In this document: positions 35,826 through 44,157 of the stretch, piece by piece | Numbering within the stretch: the first letter of the stretch is position 1 | Layout: each line of letters opens with the position of its first letter | Assembly: GCA_031732755.1 (NCBI GenBank) | Contig: JAVMKI010000081.1 | Span: 1 to 64,000, forward strand | Source: Contendibacter sp031732755 | GTDB lineage: Bacteria > Pseudomonadota > Gammaproteobacteria > Competibacterales > Competibacteraceae | DNA: 64,000 nt | Reading direction: 5' to 3' | Program-made: the position numbers and the translations under genes | Notes under the pieces: model-generated | What the model saw: the letters and a program-made list of their open reading frames with translations, nothing else | What the model was told of the DNA's origin: nothing | The model's database searches: none

Positions 35826-37097
35826 CTATTCCTTATGACCGCGCCGGCTCCCCCACAGCAGCCATGCCCACGTCAAGCCCTGTAGCGCCAGCGCCAGCCC
35901 AAACGCCAGTTGATAACCGGGTTCAGCGTAACCGCCGCCGACCGCCGGCCAACGATTGATGATCGCGCCCATGCCCCATTGGCCGGTGAACGCCGCCACG
36001 AACACCAGCAGATTCAGGGCGGTATTCACCCGGCCTGCCAGCGCTGGTGGAAACGCCTGGGTCAGGATGGCGTAATTCAGCGTTCCGGTGGTGCCGAAGA
36101 AGCCAAACAGCACCCACAGCGGCCACGACGGTTCCAGCTTCAACAACAGCGCCAGCTGCGCCAGCATGAACAGCGCCATGCCGCTGGCCGCCACCACCCA
36201 CGGCGGAACGCCGCGCCGTGACAAGTGGTAGGCTAACTGGCCCATGCCAAGAAATCCAACCACCATCGCCACCGCCACCCAGAGCAGGTAGCCAGCGGCG
36301 GCGGTTTGATCCAGCCCGGCGACATCGCGCAGCCACGGGCCGGCCCATAACCCCTGAATCGCCAGAAACGTCGCCTGCGACACCACGCTGCTCGGCGCGA
36401 TTCGCCAAAACACTGGGCTGCGGAAGATCGCCACCATGCCGCCCCACTGTTCGCGCCAGCCGCTCGCTGGCGCGGCGCCAATCCGTTCCGGCACGACCCA
36501 CCACAAGGCGGCGGCTACCGCAACCGTCAGCAGCGCCAGACCCGCGAACACGCCTCGCCAGCCCATCAGCCCCAAGGCGGCTTCCACTGGCGCGGTGGCG
36601 ACCAACGCGCCCAATCCACCCGCCGCCAGCACCCAACCGTTGATTGCCGGTAGCCGCGCGGCGGGAAACCAAAGAACGAACGCCTTGAAACTGGCCATCA
36701 GACAGGCCGACACACCCAGCCCGATCAATCCCCGGCCGACGATCAACTCGGTCGAACCGTTGCCGACCGCGAATAACCCCGCTCCCGCCGCCGCGAACAG
36801 CAATAGCGTCGCCTCCACCCGGCGCGGCCCGAACCGGTCCAGCAACAGACCCAGCGGTAACTGGAAAGCAGCGAAAGTCAGGAAATAGAGGCTGGTCAAC
36901 AGGCCAAGGTCGCTGGCGTCCAGCCGTAGTTCCGCCACCAGATGCGGCGCCAGCACCGCATTAATCGTGCGGTAGAGATAGGACAAGAAATAGCCGGCGG
37001 CGAACGGTGGAAAGATGTGTAGCAATAAAACCGGCGGCGGGTTTTGGAGAGAATTCTGCCGGGGCATGTCCGACTGGCCCACTGATCCGTCAAGCAT
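35826..37097 (-). CDS. MFS transporter
   Basis: About 423 residues, 12 hydrophobic segments. MFS hallmarks: GLLTSLYFLTFAAFQLPLGLLLDRFGPRR (motif A) and GRGLIGLGVSACLMASFKA. Resembles nitrate/sugar-phosphate-type or general anion MFS transporters, but the substrate cannot be assigned. Start uncertain: GTG 37118, ATG 37097 or ATG 37067 are in frame; the first membrane segment follows all three. It converges with argB, 61 bases apart. The 140 bases between it and tpm contain no gene. Confidence 0.82.
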   Translation of the reverse strand: MLDGSVGQSDMPRQNSLQNPPPVLLLHIFPPFAAGYFLSYLYRTINAVLAPHLVAELRLDASDLGLLTSLYFLTFAAFQLPLGLLLDRFGPRRVEATLLLFAAAGAGLFAVGNGSTELIVGRGLIGLGVSACLMASFKAFVLWFPAARLPAINGWVLAAGGLGALVATAPVEAALGLMGWRGVFAGLALLTVAVAAALWWVVPERIGAAPASGWREQWGGMVAIFRSPVFWRIAPSSVVSQATFLAIQGLWAGPWLRDVAGLDQTAAAGYLLWVAVAMVVGFLGMGQLAYHLSRRGVPPWVVAASGMALFMLAQLALLLKLEPSWPLWVLFGFFGTTGTLNYAILTQAFPPALAGRVNTALNLLVFVAAFTGQWGMGAIINRWPAVGGGYAEPGYQLAFGLALALQGLTWAWLLWGSRRGHKE

Positions 37098-37237
37098 CGC
37101 TGCCGTCAGACCTTCCACCCAGACTCGATGGCATACTCGATGGTCCGCGAGCGTTGGATGCCACCGGCGGCGCTAACCCGGTCGCCATCAAGCCGCCATC
37201 CACTGGAAAGTCGGTCCATGCCATCGCTGCAGTTCCC

Positions 37238-37942
37238 TCAGCTGCGCCGTGACTGGGCGCCAAGCCCGGTTGCCAACCGGGTCTCCAGCCGATGCGTCAA
37301 CCGGTACACCTTCTCCTCCAGCCAGGTCAGACCAAAATCCCGCCAGCGCGATTCATCGGACAGGGCATCGCGGACATAAAGCAGTTCCACCGCGTGCGCC
37401 GGTTCGTACAACGCCCGCACCTCCGCCTCGCCGACGGCGAACGGTGGTCCCGGCCTCATGGCCTGATCGTACTCCATCGTCACCAGCAACCCCCGGATGT
37501 CGGGCGACAGAATGGCGTCGAGATGGCGGGCGTAGCGTTCGCGCATCGCTGGCGGCAGCGCGATCAGCGAAGCCCGGTCGTAGACCCCGGCGCAATCGGC
37601 GACATGGCGCGGCTCCAGGGCGAAAAAATCGCCGAGCAGGATGCGGATTTCATCCGCTTCCCAGACCTCGAACATCCCCTCCCGCCAACGGCGGGGTTGT
37701 AGCTCGTTTTCCCGGAAAAACGCCTCAATGGCAATCGGACTGAGTTCCACCCCGGTCACTGGATGGCCTTCCCCCGCCAACCACAGCAGATCAAGGCTCT
37801 TGCCACACAGCGGGATGAACACCCGCTGGCCGGCGCGCAGCTCCAGGCGATGCCAGAACTGCTGGAGATGGACGTTGATTTCGGACTTGTGAAAGCCAAT
37901 CTCGGCCCGCTCCCAGCGTTGGTGCCAGAATCCTGGTTCCAT
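37238..37942 (-). CDS. tpm: thiopurine S-methyltransferase family protein
   Basis: SAM-dependent methyltransferase, 234 residues. TPMT features: FWHQRWERAEIGFHKSEIN at the N-terminus, VFIPLCGKSLDLLWLAGEGH (SAM loop), VTGVELSPIAIEAFF, YDRASLIALPPAMRERYA and GLLVTMEYDQ. Bacterial members methylate thiopurines and oxidised selenium or tellurium. ATG 37942 has GAGG 7 bases upstream. It follows the first gene of the polysaccharide locus by 21 bases in the same orientation. Confidence 0.94.
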   Translation of the reverse strand: MEPGFWHQRWERAEIGFHKSEINVHLQQFWHRLELRAGQRVFIPLCGKSLDLLWLAGEGHPVTGVELSPIAIEAFFRENELQPRRWREGMFEVWEADEIRILLGDFFALEPRHVADCAGVYDRASLIALPPAMRERYARHLDAILSPDIRGLLVTMEYDQAMRPGPPFAVGEAEVRALYEPAHAVELLYVRDALSDESRWRDFGLTWLEEKVYRLTHRLETRLATGLGAQSRRS

Positions 37943-37963
37943 ACCATCACCTCGCTTATTCGT

Positions 37964-39433
37964 TCAACTCGTCGATCCCGGCCACCAGGCCCGGCGGGTG
38001 AACAGCGCGCCCAGCCCTTGCAGCAGGTAACGCAGATCCCGGACGGTGCCGCGCTGGCGGGCGTAGAAAGCATCGCTCAGCAACCGCTCCTCGCGGGGGG
38101 CGTTCGCTGGCAAGGTTAGCTGCGTGGGGCCAATCAGCCCGGCCGGAGCCTGATCGCTCACTCGCTCCCATTCCTCCACTCGGTCGTCCGCCTGCTCCGG
38201 CGTCAGCGGCTCGACGCCGACCAGCCGCAGATCGCCGCTCACCACCGCCAACAACCACGGTAAATAGCGCAGCACCGGGATCGTCGTCGCCCATTCCCGC
38301 GTCACGAACACCCGCCGTCGGCGATTGCCGAATTCGTCGAATTCCAACCGGTTGCCGCGTAGATTGACTTCGTGCAGCGGCGCGCTAGCGCCGCTGATCA
38401 GCGCGGCGGCCAATGCCAGCGGCCACAGGGGCAGGGAAAGCGCCAGCGTTAGCGTACCCAACGCCTGGTTGAGCGGTTCGGCCAGGGTTCCACTCAACGT
38501 CACCGCGCGCAGATCGGCCAGCAAGAAAGTCTCGAGCACCGGCAACACCGCGCCGGTATCCACCCGGATCAAACAATTACCCTGGACGATGGCGTTCTGC
38601 ACTTCCACCAATTCGCCGACGTAGGTCTCCGGCAACACCACGCTGTCGCGCAGGATGGCATGTCGATCCACGATGACATCATCGGCGATCACGACCTCGC
38701 CATGAAATTCGGCGCTGGCCTCGATCCGGCAATGATTACCCACGCAGGCGATGCCCTGACGCAGGCTGCGCGGCGAAACCCTGGAGCGTAGCCCTACCCG
38801 CAGTCCCAGCGCCGCTTCCCGGCCCGGTACGATCAATCCGGGAAAACGGCCGGCGGCGGCGTCGAGATTGGCCCGATGGTAGGCGACCAGGGAATCCAGC
38901 CGGTTCAACGCCCCGGTGAGGAGTTCCACCACCGGCCATACCGAGTCGGGCGTGGATGACTCACTACTCCAGCGCAGCGGCTCCAGGCCACCTCGACCGT
39001 TGGCGCGATTCAGGCATAAGCTGATCGGTGCATTGACCGCCCGTCCCTGCACGACTGGACCGCCAATTTCGCCAGCCCGTTGCCGGAATTCGCCCAACGC
39101 CGCGCCTCGCAACACATCACCCCGTAACGCCAGCACTTCCGCCGAAATCCGGTTCTGGCAACGTTCCACCACTGTATCCGGGTCTTCCTCGCCCTGGGTG
39201 AGCACATAATCCAGTCGCATCCCCCAACGACTGCCATCGCCGATCACCGCCCGCACCTGATCGGCGAACGGCGAAATGGCGATCACCGCCTCGCGCACCC
39301 CGGCGGCGACCAGCGCTTCCAGGGTCAGTTCCAGCACCGGCTTGCCCACCACTGGCAACAACGCCACGCAGGTCCGTTCGGTCAACGGTTCCAGTTCCCG
39401 GCCCAGCCGGTCGGCGAAAATCAGCGCTTGCAT
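37964..39433 (-). CDS. nucleotidyltransferase / beta-helix / eroded sugar-transferase fusion
   Basis: 489 residues in three parts. Residues 1-120 look like a sugar-nucleotide transferase (MQALIFADRLGRELEPLTER, LLPVVGKPVLELTLEALVAAGVREAVIA), but the usual GGxGTRL loop reads ADRLGRE. Residues about 220-310 form hexapeptide repeats of a left-handed beta-helix (GNHCRIEASAEFHGEVVIADDVIVDRHAILRDSVV). From about 330 come a membrane segment and a remnant of the WcaJ-type phosphoglycosyltransferase domain: VVSGDLRLVGVEPLTPEQADD and APAGLIGPTQL parallel GDMSLVGPRP and PGITG in the next gene. The FKRxxDI and FRSM parts are missing, so catalytic activity of this last domain is unlikely. It follows the intact transferase gene (39437-40186) with a 3-base gap. 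Confidence 0.72.
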   Translation of the reverse strand: MQALIFADRLGRELEPLTERTCVALLPVVGKPVLELTLEALVAAGVREAVIAISPFADQVRAVIGDGSRWGMRLDYVLTQGEEDPDTVVERCQNRISAEVLALRGDVLRGAALGEFRQRAGEIGGPVVQGRAVNAPISLCLNRANGRGGLEPLRWSSESSTPDSVWPVVELLTGALNRLDSLVAYHRANLDAAAGRFPGLIVPGREAALGLRVGLRSRVSPRSLRQGIACVGNHCRIEASAEFHGEVVIADDVIVDRHAILRDSVVLPETYVGELVEVQNAIVQGNCLIRVDTGAVLPVLETFLLADLRAVTLSGTLAEPLNQALGTLTLALSLPLWPLALAAALISGASAPLHEVNLRGNRLEFDEFGNRRRRVFVTREWATTIPVLRYLPWLLAVVSGDLRLVGVEPLTPEQADDRVEEWERVSDQAPAGLIGPTQLTLPANAPREERLLSDAFYARQRGTVRDLRYLLQGLGALFTRRAWWPGSTS

Positions 39434-39436
39434 GGT

Positions 39437-40186
39437 CTAGTAGGCCCCCCGGCCCAGCAGCACCGCCGGCACGGTCTTGAGCAAAAGCAGGATGTCATTG
39501 CCGAACGAGGACGATTCGATGTACTGCACGTCGAGCTTGACCTGTTCGGGGAAGGGAATGTCGGAACGACCGGAGACCTGCCAGATGCAGGTGATGCCGG
39601 GAATGACCTCCAGCCGGCGGCGGTCGGCCAGCGAATACTGGTTCACTTCGCTGGGCAACGCCGGACGCGGTCCGACCAGCGACATATCGCCCACCAGTAC
39701 GTTCCACAATTGCGGTAGTTCGTCAATCGACGCCTTGCGGATGAAGCGACCGATCTTGGTGATGCGCGGATCGTGCTTCATCTTGAAGATCACGCCCCCG
39801 CCCGACTCGTTCTCGGCCAGCAGCGCCGCCTTGCGCGCCTCGGCGTCCACGTACATCGAGCGAAATTTCCACATGGTGAACAGCGTGCCCCAACGACCGA
39901 CCCGAACCTGCTTGAAAAAGATCGGCCCCGGCGATTCCAGCCGGATCAGCAGCATGATCGTCAGAAACAGCGGGGTCAGCAGGATCAGCAAGATGGACGC
40001 GGCCACGATGTCGAGCAGGCGCTTGAACACGTAGGTGGCGCCCACCACTACCTTCCAGGTCAGCCGTTTGCCCTGAAAGGCCAGCCGCTGCCAGACCCCA
40101 TCCGGTCGCACCCGACCATAGCGGCGCAGCAGCGCCTCGCGCAGGTCCGCATCCGGTTCGGCCAACCGATCCGAATAGTCACTCAT
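39437..40186 (-). CDS. polyprenyl-phosphate sugar-1-phosphate transferase (initiating PGT)
   Basis: Monotopic phosphoglycosyltransferase that starts a lipid-linked repeat unit by moving sugar-1-phosphate from UDP-sugar to undecaprenyl phosphate. 249 residues. Intact family motifs: KRLLDIVAASILLILLTPLFL (re-entrant helix), SPGPIFFKQVRVGR, FTMWKFRSMYVDAE (Asp-Glu nearby), RKASIDELPQLWNVLVGDMSLVGPRPALP and PGITCIWQVSGRS. Lacks the large N-terminal CoA-binding-like region of full WcaJ proteins. The start overlaps the 3' end of the next upstream gene by 8 bases. This is the one fully conserved initiating enzyme in the locus. Confidence 0.9.
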   Translation of the reverse strand: MSDYSDRLAEPDADLREALLRRYGRVRPDGVWQRLAFQGKRLTWKVVVGATYVFKRLLDIVAASILLILLTPLFLTIMLLIRLESPGPIFFKQVRVGRWGTLFTMWKFRSMYVDAEARKAALLAENESGGGVIFKMKHDPRITKIGRFIRKASIDELPQLWNVLVGDMSLVGPRPALPSEVNQYSLADRRRLEVIPGITCIWQVSGRSDIPFPEQVKLDVQYIESSSFGNDILLLLKTVPAVLLGRGAY

Positions 40187-41450
40187 GAACTTTTGCCTCC
40201 TGACGGGCCTGTTTCCAGACCCGATAGAGAAACAGGGGATTGCCGAGAATATAGCGGCGCCACATCCGGCCCGGCTCCTGCATCAATCGCCAGACCCATT
40301 CCAGGCCGATTTCGCGCAGCCACAGCGGCGCGCGGGGAATCCGCCCGGAGTAGAAATCGAACAAGCCACCCACGCCCATCCGAACCGGCGGTTCCAGCAC
40401 GGCGTGATGCTCGGTCAGCCACAATTCCTGGCGAGGCACGCCGAACGCCACCAGCAACACCGCCGCGCCGGAGGCGTTGATGCGAGCGATGATGGCGTCC
40501 TCCTCGTCCGGGCCGAAGTAGCCGTGTTGCGTGCCGACAATCATCAGACCCGGATAGCGTGTCCGCATGTTCTCGGCCACCAAATCGGCGATGCCGGGCC
40601 GCGCGCCGAGCAGGAACAGAGAAAAGCCGTCACGGGCGGCGCGCTCGCACAGCCGGGGAAACAAATCGGTGCCGTTGACGTTGGCCGCCAACCCCAGTCC
40701 ACGCATCCGGCAACCGATTTTGACGCCGATGCCGTCCGGCAACACCCGCGCCGCCTGTTGCAGCACAGTCCGATAGCGGACGTGGGTGTAGGCGATGTTG
40801 AGGCAGTCCGGATTGACGAAGGCCAGCAGCGCTTTTTCCCCTTTTCTCATGGGAGAGGAGCCGGGAGCGAGGGCCACGCGACCCGCGATCCAGTCTACCG
40901 CTTCGTCCATGGTGGTGTTGACGATGGGCACGCCGAAGAAATCCAGCAGGGGTGGGATTGGCAATGCCTTGCCACCGCCCAGCAGCGCGGCAATCAGGGA
41001 GCGAACGACCATTCCCAAGCTGGCGCGCACGCTCAGCCGCTCGACAAAGCGCCGGTCCAGCTCGCTTTCCGGATCGTGGGCGATGCCGGTGCGCTGTTGG
41101 AGTTGGTAGGGGGAGAACAGGCCTGGCCGCACGCTAAAGCGAATTTCCGCTTTGGGGGGAACCGCCGCCGCTTCCGTCACCGTCAACGGGCGCGGGCCGG
41201 CGATGGCCATGTCGCCGCGCAGAATATTGAACAGCGCCGCCAGATTGTGGCCCGGCAACGGTCCGGCGAAGGTCAGCCGGGCGAAGGGGCGGCGGTCGCG
41301 GCCCAGAACCGGCGCGTGGTCGAACAGTCGCCCAGCGCCAAGCAGCGCCAGCAGGGCGCGCGCCAGCCAGCAGGGCGTCAGCAGGACCAACCACGTCAGG
41401 GTCAGCGCCAGATCGAAGATTCGCAGCGCCAGATCGGACGAGCGGTTCAC
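40179..41450 (-). CDS. fusion: eroded PGT domain + WecG/TagA/CpsF glycosyltransferase
   Basis: 423 residues. The first 160 keep parts of an initiating transferase (LRIFDLALTLTWLVLL, LFNILRGDMAIAGPRPLTVTEA, RPGLFSPYQ, LSVRASLGMVVRSL) but lack the FRSM and SIDELPQLW cores. From about 165 on comes a GT26 domain: ALLAFVNPDCLNIAY, VLPDGIGVKIGCRMRG, RVNGTDL-like VNGTDLFPRLCE, GFSLFLLGARPGIADLVAE, QHGYF and VAFGVPRQELWL. WecG enzymes add the second sugar (ManNAcA or similar) to the lipid-linked acceptor. The repeat at 40833-40875 adds LAPGSSPMRKGE in the inter-domain region. Start is GTG 41450, overlapping the acetyltransferase stop. Confidence 0.85.
   Translation of the reverse strand: MNRSSDLALRIFDLALTLTWLVLLTPCWLARALLALLGAGRLFDHAPVLGRDRRPFARLTFAGPLPGHNLAALFNILRGDMAIAGPRPLTVTEAAAVPPKAEIRFSVRPGLFSPYQLQQRTGIAHDPESELDRRFVERLSVRASLGMVVRSLIAALLGGGKALPIPPLLDFFGVPIVNTTMDEAVDWIAGRVALAPGSSPMRKGEKALLAFVNPDCLNIAYTHVRYRTVLQQAARVLPDGIGVKIGCRMRGLGLAANVNGTDLFPRLCERAARDGFSLFLLGARPGIADLVAENMRTRYPGLMIVGTQHGYFGPDEEDAIIARINASGAAVLLVAFGVPRQELWLTEHHAVLEPPVRMGVGGLFDFYSGRIPRAPLWLREIGLEWVWRLMQEPGRMWRRYILGNPLFLYRVWKQARQEAKVHE
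40833..40875 (-). repeat. dispersed CCCTC..CTCTCCC element, copy B
   Basis: Minus-strand sequence runs CCCTCGCTCCCGGCTCC, then TCTCCCATGAGAAAAGGGG, the same layout as copies at 1949-1986 and 45440-45481. It lies inside the open frame of the WecG fusion and keeps the frame, inserting a Ser/Pro/Lys-rich patch just before the conserved GT26 start. Confidence 0.55.
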
Positions 41451-41977
41451 GCGGTGTCGCTCCCGGACATGGATGGGATGCAGCGCGGCCGGATTTGCGC
41501 CGGCACGCCGATAGCCAGCGAATTCGGCGGCACATCCCGCAGCACCACCGCGTTCGCGCCAATGGCCACGTCATCGCCGATGCGGATCGGGCCGAGAATC
41601 TTGGCGCCCGCGCCGATGTCCACCCGGTTGCCGATGACCGGAGCACCGCGCTCGTTGGTGCGTTTCAGACCGACGGTCACGCCGTTGCGGATCACCACAT
41701 CGTCGCCGAACACGGTGTCGCCGCTGATGATGATGTCGCCGAAGTGCTCGATCTTGAACCGCCGCCCCACGGTCGCCTCACAAGGCAGGTCGATGCCGGT
41801 GAGAATCTGCGACAGCAGCTTGAGAAGCTTGTAGAGAATCGAGAACGGCAGGCGCAGCCAGCGGTTCTCAATGCCGTAGCGCCAGCGCCCGAAGCGATAC
41901 ACGATCATCACCCACAACCCTTGTCGGGCTGGATCGCGTTCGTAGGTTCGCCAATCTTCGCGCAGGTTATCGAACAT
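41447..41977 (-). CDS. serine acetyltransferase-like hexapeptide acyltransferase
   Basis: 176 residues. C-terminal left-handed beta-helix repeats (VGRRFKIEHFGDIIISGDTVFGDDVVIRNGVTVG, VIGNRVDIGAGAKILGPIRIGDDVAIGANAVVLRDVPPNS) ending in IGVPAQIRP, as in CysE/WcaB-type O-acetyltransferases. The N-terminal helical part (FDNLREDWRTYERDPARQGLWVMIVYRFGRWRY) matches EPS-locus members of the family. Likely transfers acetyl from acetyl-CoA to a sugar of the repeat unit. Overlaps the next gene by 4 bases and follows the GT2 gene by 10. Confidence 0.87.
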   Translation of the reverse strand: MFDNLREDWRTYERDPARQGLWVMIVYRFGRWRYGIENRWLRLPFSILYKLLKLLSQILTGIDLPCEATVGRRFKIEHFGDIIISGDTVFGDDVVIRNGVTVGLKRTNERGAPVIGNRVDIGAGAKILGPIRIGDDVAIGANAVVLRDVPPNSLAIGVPAQIRPRCIPSMSGSDTA

Positions 41978-41987
41978 GACCGCTTCC

Positions 41988-42980
41988 CTACCACGGCCTT
42001 GGCGGCGAAACTCGGCCGCCGTCGGTTTCCCGCCACGCCTGCTCGATCAGGGTCACGATGGCCCGCGATTCCTCGGCCTTGGCGCGGCTCTCGGCGTCCT
42101 GATGGCGGGCGTTCTTCCAGGCCCGCAGGGTGTGCCACTGTTTTTCGACCTGCATTGCCAGCCAAGCGGTGGTCGGACCGTGCTGCTTGCGGTAATACAA
42201 GTATTCGCTGCGCAAGCGCCACAAGGTGAGTTGCGCCCCGGAGGACGACAGCGTCAGATGTTGCAGGGTCTTGGACGACTCGCCGCCCAGATGCGCCACC
42301 ACCACGTCGGGCCAGTAGCGGACTTTATGGCCCGCCGCCTTGATCCGTCGGCACAAGTCCACTTCCTCGTAATACAGGAAGAACGCCTCGTCGAAAGTGC
42401 CGACCTGCTCCAGCACGTCGCGGCGGATGATCGAGAACGCGCCCGGCACCCAATCCACGTCCGCTGGTTCGCCGGGATCGGCCCAGGTGCGATCCACCCG
42501 GCCGAAAAAGTGGCTCTTCGGAAAGCGCGCCGCCAGCCCGGACAGCGTCAGAAAGTCGTTGAGCGGCGAGGGAAACAGTCGCGCCGAGGGTTGCCAGGAA
42601 TCGTCCCGCCCGACCAGCCACGCCCCGCCCAGGCCGATGTTCGGATCGGCGTCCATGTGGGCGACCGCCTTGGGCAACGCCAGCGGACGTGGGAAGGCGT
42701 CGGAATTCAGCAATACCACATAGCGACCCTGGGCGATGGCGAAACCCCGGTTGTTAGCGGCGGCGAAGCCCAGATTGACCTCGCTGCGAATCAGCCGCGC
42801 ATCGGGAAATTCAGTCGCCACCAGGTCCGCCGACCCATCGCGCGAGGCGTTGTCCACCACGATGGCTTCGTAACGGACTCCGCCGGCCTCGGCGGCGAGG
42901 GTGTCGAGGCATTCCCGCAGCAAATCGCGGGTGTTGAACGAAACGATGACGACGGAAACGTCGAGCGATTCAGCGGTCAT
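41988..42980 (-). CDS. family 2 glycosyltransferase
   Basis: 330 residues from ATG 42980. GT-A fold: VSVVIVSFNTRDLLRECLDTL, VDNASRDGSADLV, NLGFAAANNRGFAIAQG, LLNSDAFP (DxD-type metal site) and WVPGAFSIIRR with YYEEVDLCRRIKAAGH. It resembles rhamnosyltransferase-type GT2 enzymes. No membrane segment, so it acts on the lipid-linked glycan at the cytoplasmic face. Overlaps the preceding gene by 11 bases. Confidence 0.88.
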   Translation of the reverse strand: MTAESLDVSVVIVSFNTRDLLRECLDTLAAEAGGVRYEAIVVDNASRDGSADLVATEFPDARLIRSEVNLGFAAANNRGFAIAQGRYVVLLNSDAFPRPLALPKAVAHMDADPNIGLGGAWLVGRDDSWQPSARLFPSPLNDFLTLSGLAARFPKSHFFGRVDRTWADPGEPADVDWVPGAFSIIRRDVLEQVGTFDEAFFLYYEEVDLCRRIKAAGHKVRYWPDVVVAHLGGESSKTLQHLTLSSSGAQLTLWRLRSEYLYYRKQHGPTTAWLAMQVEKQWHTLRAWKNARHQDAESRAKAEESRAIVTLIEQAWRETDGGRVSPPRPW

Positions 42981-44157
42981 GGCTGGAAGACTCGCGGTCG
43001 GTGCGGACCCAAGCGGCGTCCTTGCGAGCGCCACGCAACAGGGCCTTGAACAAGGTCAGTTTCCACAGGATGTAGAACGGCGCGGCGGCCACCGCCCACA
43101 CGTCGCGCCAGCCGCCGCCACCGACCCGAATCGCCGCCAGCACATGCAGGCCCACCAGCGCCAAGCCACACAAGGCGTAAATCCGGCTGGGCGCGAAGGG
43201 CGGCAACAGCGCGGCTATCAAAAGCATAACGTGAAACGCTAGGGGCAACAGCCACAGTTCCAGCAATGGCTCGGTTTCGCGCCAGCGCCCGGCCAGAACC
43301 CCACGCAACAGGATCGGCGTCTGCTCGCGGATCATGCGAAACCGGCCGCCTTCCCAGCGGGCGCGCTGGCCGCGCGAGGCGCGCTCGCCGCTGGGCATCT
43401 CGGACCAGACCGTGGTGGCGTCCATGAATCGCACCCGGCGACCGCTCTGGACCAGGCGAATGTGATATTCCAAATCCTCGGCCACCGACGCGGCGTCGTA
43501 GGGCACGGCCTCCAGCGTGGCGCGGCTCAGGCCGAACCCGTTGCCGAGCAGGCCCACCGACACGCCCCAGAATTCCCGGCCGCGCGGGCGCAGCACGTTG
43601 AACGCCTGCAAGGCCACGTTCATCAGCCGGGTACGCACGGAAACGCCGGGGTTGTCCACGCAATAGCGGCTTTGCACCGCATCCGCGCCGGCCCGGAACC
43701 ACCGCTGAGCCTCGGCGAACAGATTCGGCTCCACCCGGGTATCGGCATCCACCACCATGAAGGCGTCAAACGGCCCGCGCAACAGTTGCCGGAAGGCGAA
43801 ATCCAGCGCGTAACCCTTGCCACGCCGGTCGGGATCGTGGCGAATCAGCACCCGCGCCCCGGCCGCTTCGGCCCGCGCGGCGGTGTCGTCCTCGCAATTG
43901 TCCGCAACCACCACCACGGCGAACGTTCCATCACCGGGATCGCAGGCTTGCAGGCTTTGGATACAGGCGACGATACTGATGGCTTCATTGTGGGCGGGAA
44001 CCACCACAGCGAGATGTTTCCCCTTCCCGCCTTTTGGGAGACTCACCTGTCGCCGAACGGGTAACACGCCACCCACGGTCAGCATCAGCAGCTCAAACGT
44101 CCCCGGCGCGCTCAGTAGCGCCAGCAATATACCGAGCAACGCCCAGAATTCAGCCAT
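42970..44157 (-). CDS. membrane-bound family 2 glycosyltransferase
   Basis: 395 residues from ATG 44157. One N-terminal membrane segment (EFWALLGILLALLSAP), a GT-A catalytic domain (VVVPAHNEAISIVACI, VVVVADNCEDDTA, AFMVVDADTRVEP, ASVAEDLEYHIRL, RGQRARWEGGRF) and three or four C-terminal membrane helices. The DxD, ED and QxxRW signatures are those of processive-type GT2 enzymes, but the same layout occurs in EPS repeat-unit transferases. An in-frame extension to 44283 overlaps the GT4 gene and is not supported. Overlaps both neighbours by 8-11 bases. Confidence 0.87.
   Translation of the reverse strand: MAEFWALLGILLALLSAPGTFELLMLTVGGVLPVRRQVSLPKGGKGKHLAVVVPAHNEAISIVACIQSLQACDPGDGTFAVVVVADNCEDDTAARAEAAGARVLIRHDPDRRGKGYALDFAFRQLLRGPFDAFMVVDADTRVEPNLFAEAQRWFRAGADAVQSRYCVDNPGVSVRTRLMNVALQAFNVLRPRGREFWGVSVGLLGNGFGLSRATLEAVPYDAASVAEDLEYHIRLVQSGRRVRFMDATTVWSEMPSGERASRGQRARWEGGRFRMIREQTPILLRGVLAGRWRETEPLLELWLLPLAFHVMLLIAALLPPFAPSRIYALCGLALVGLHVLAAIRVGGGGWRDVWAVAAAPFYILWKLTLFKALLRGARKDAAWVRTDRESSSHDR

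Noticed and set aside
40185..41834. 549-codon plus-strand frame opposite sugar transferase genes
   Set aside because: Shadow of the real minus-strand coding sequence; the same applies to 43817-46174 and to the part of 46099-48003 before the thioesterase start.
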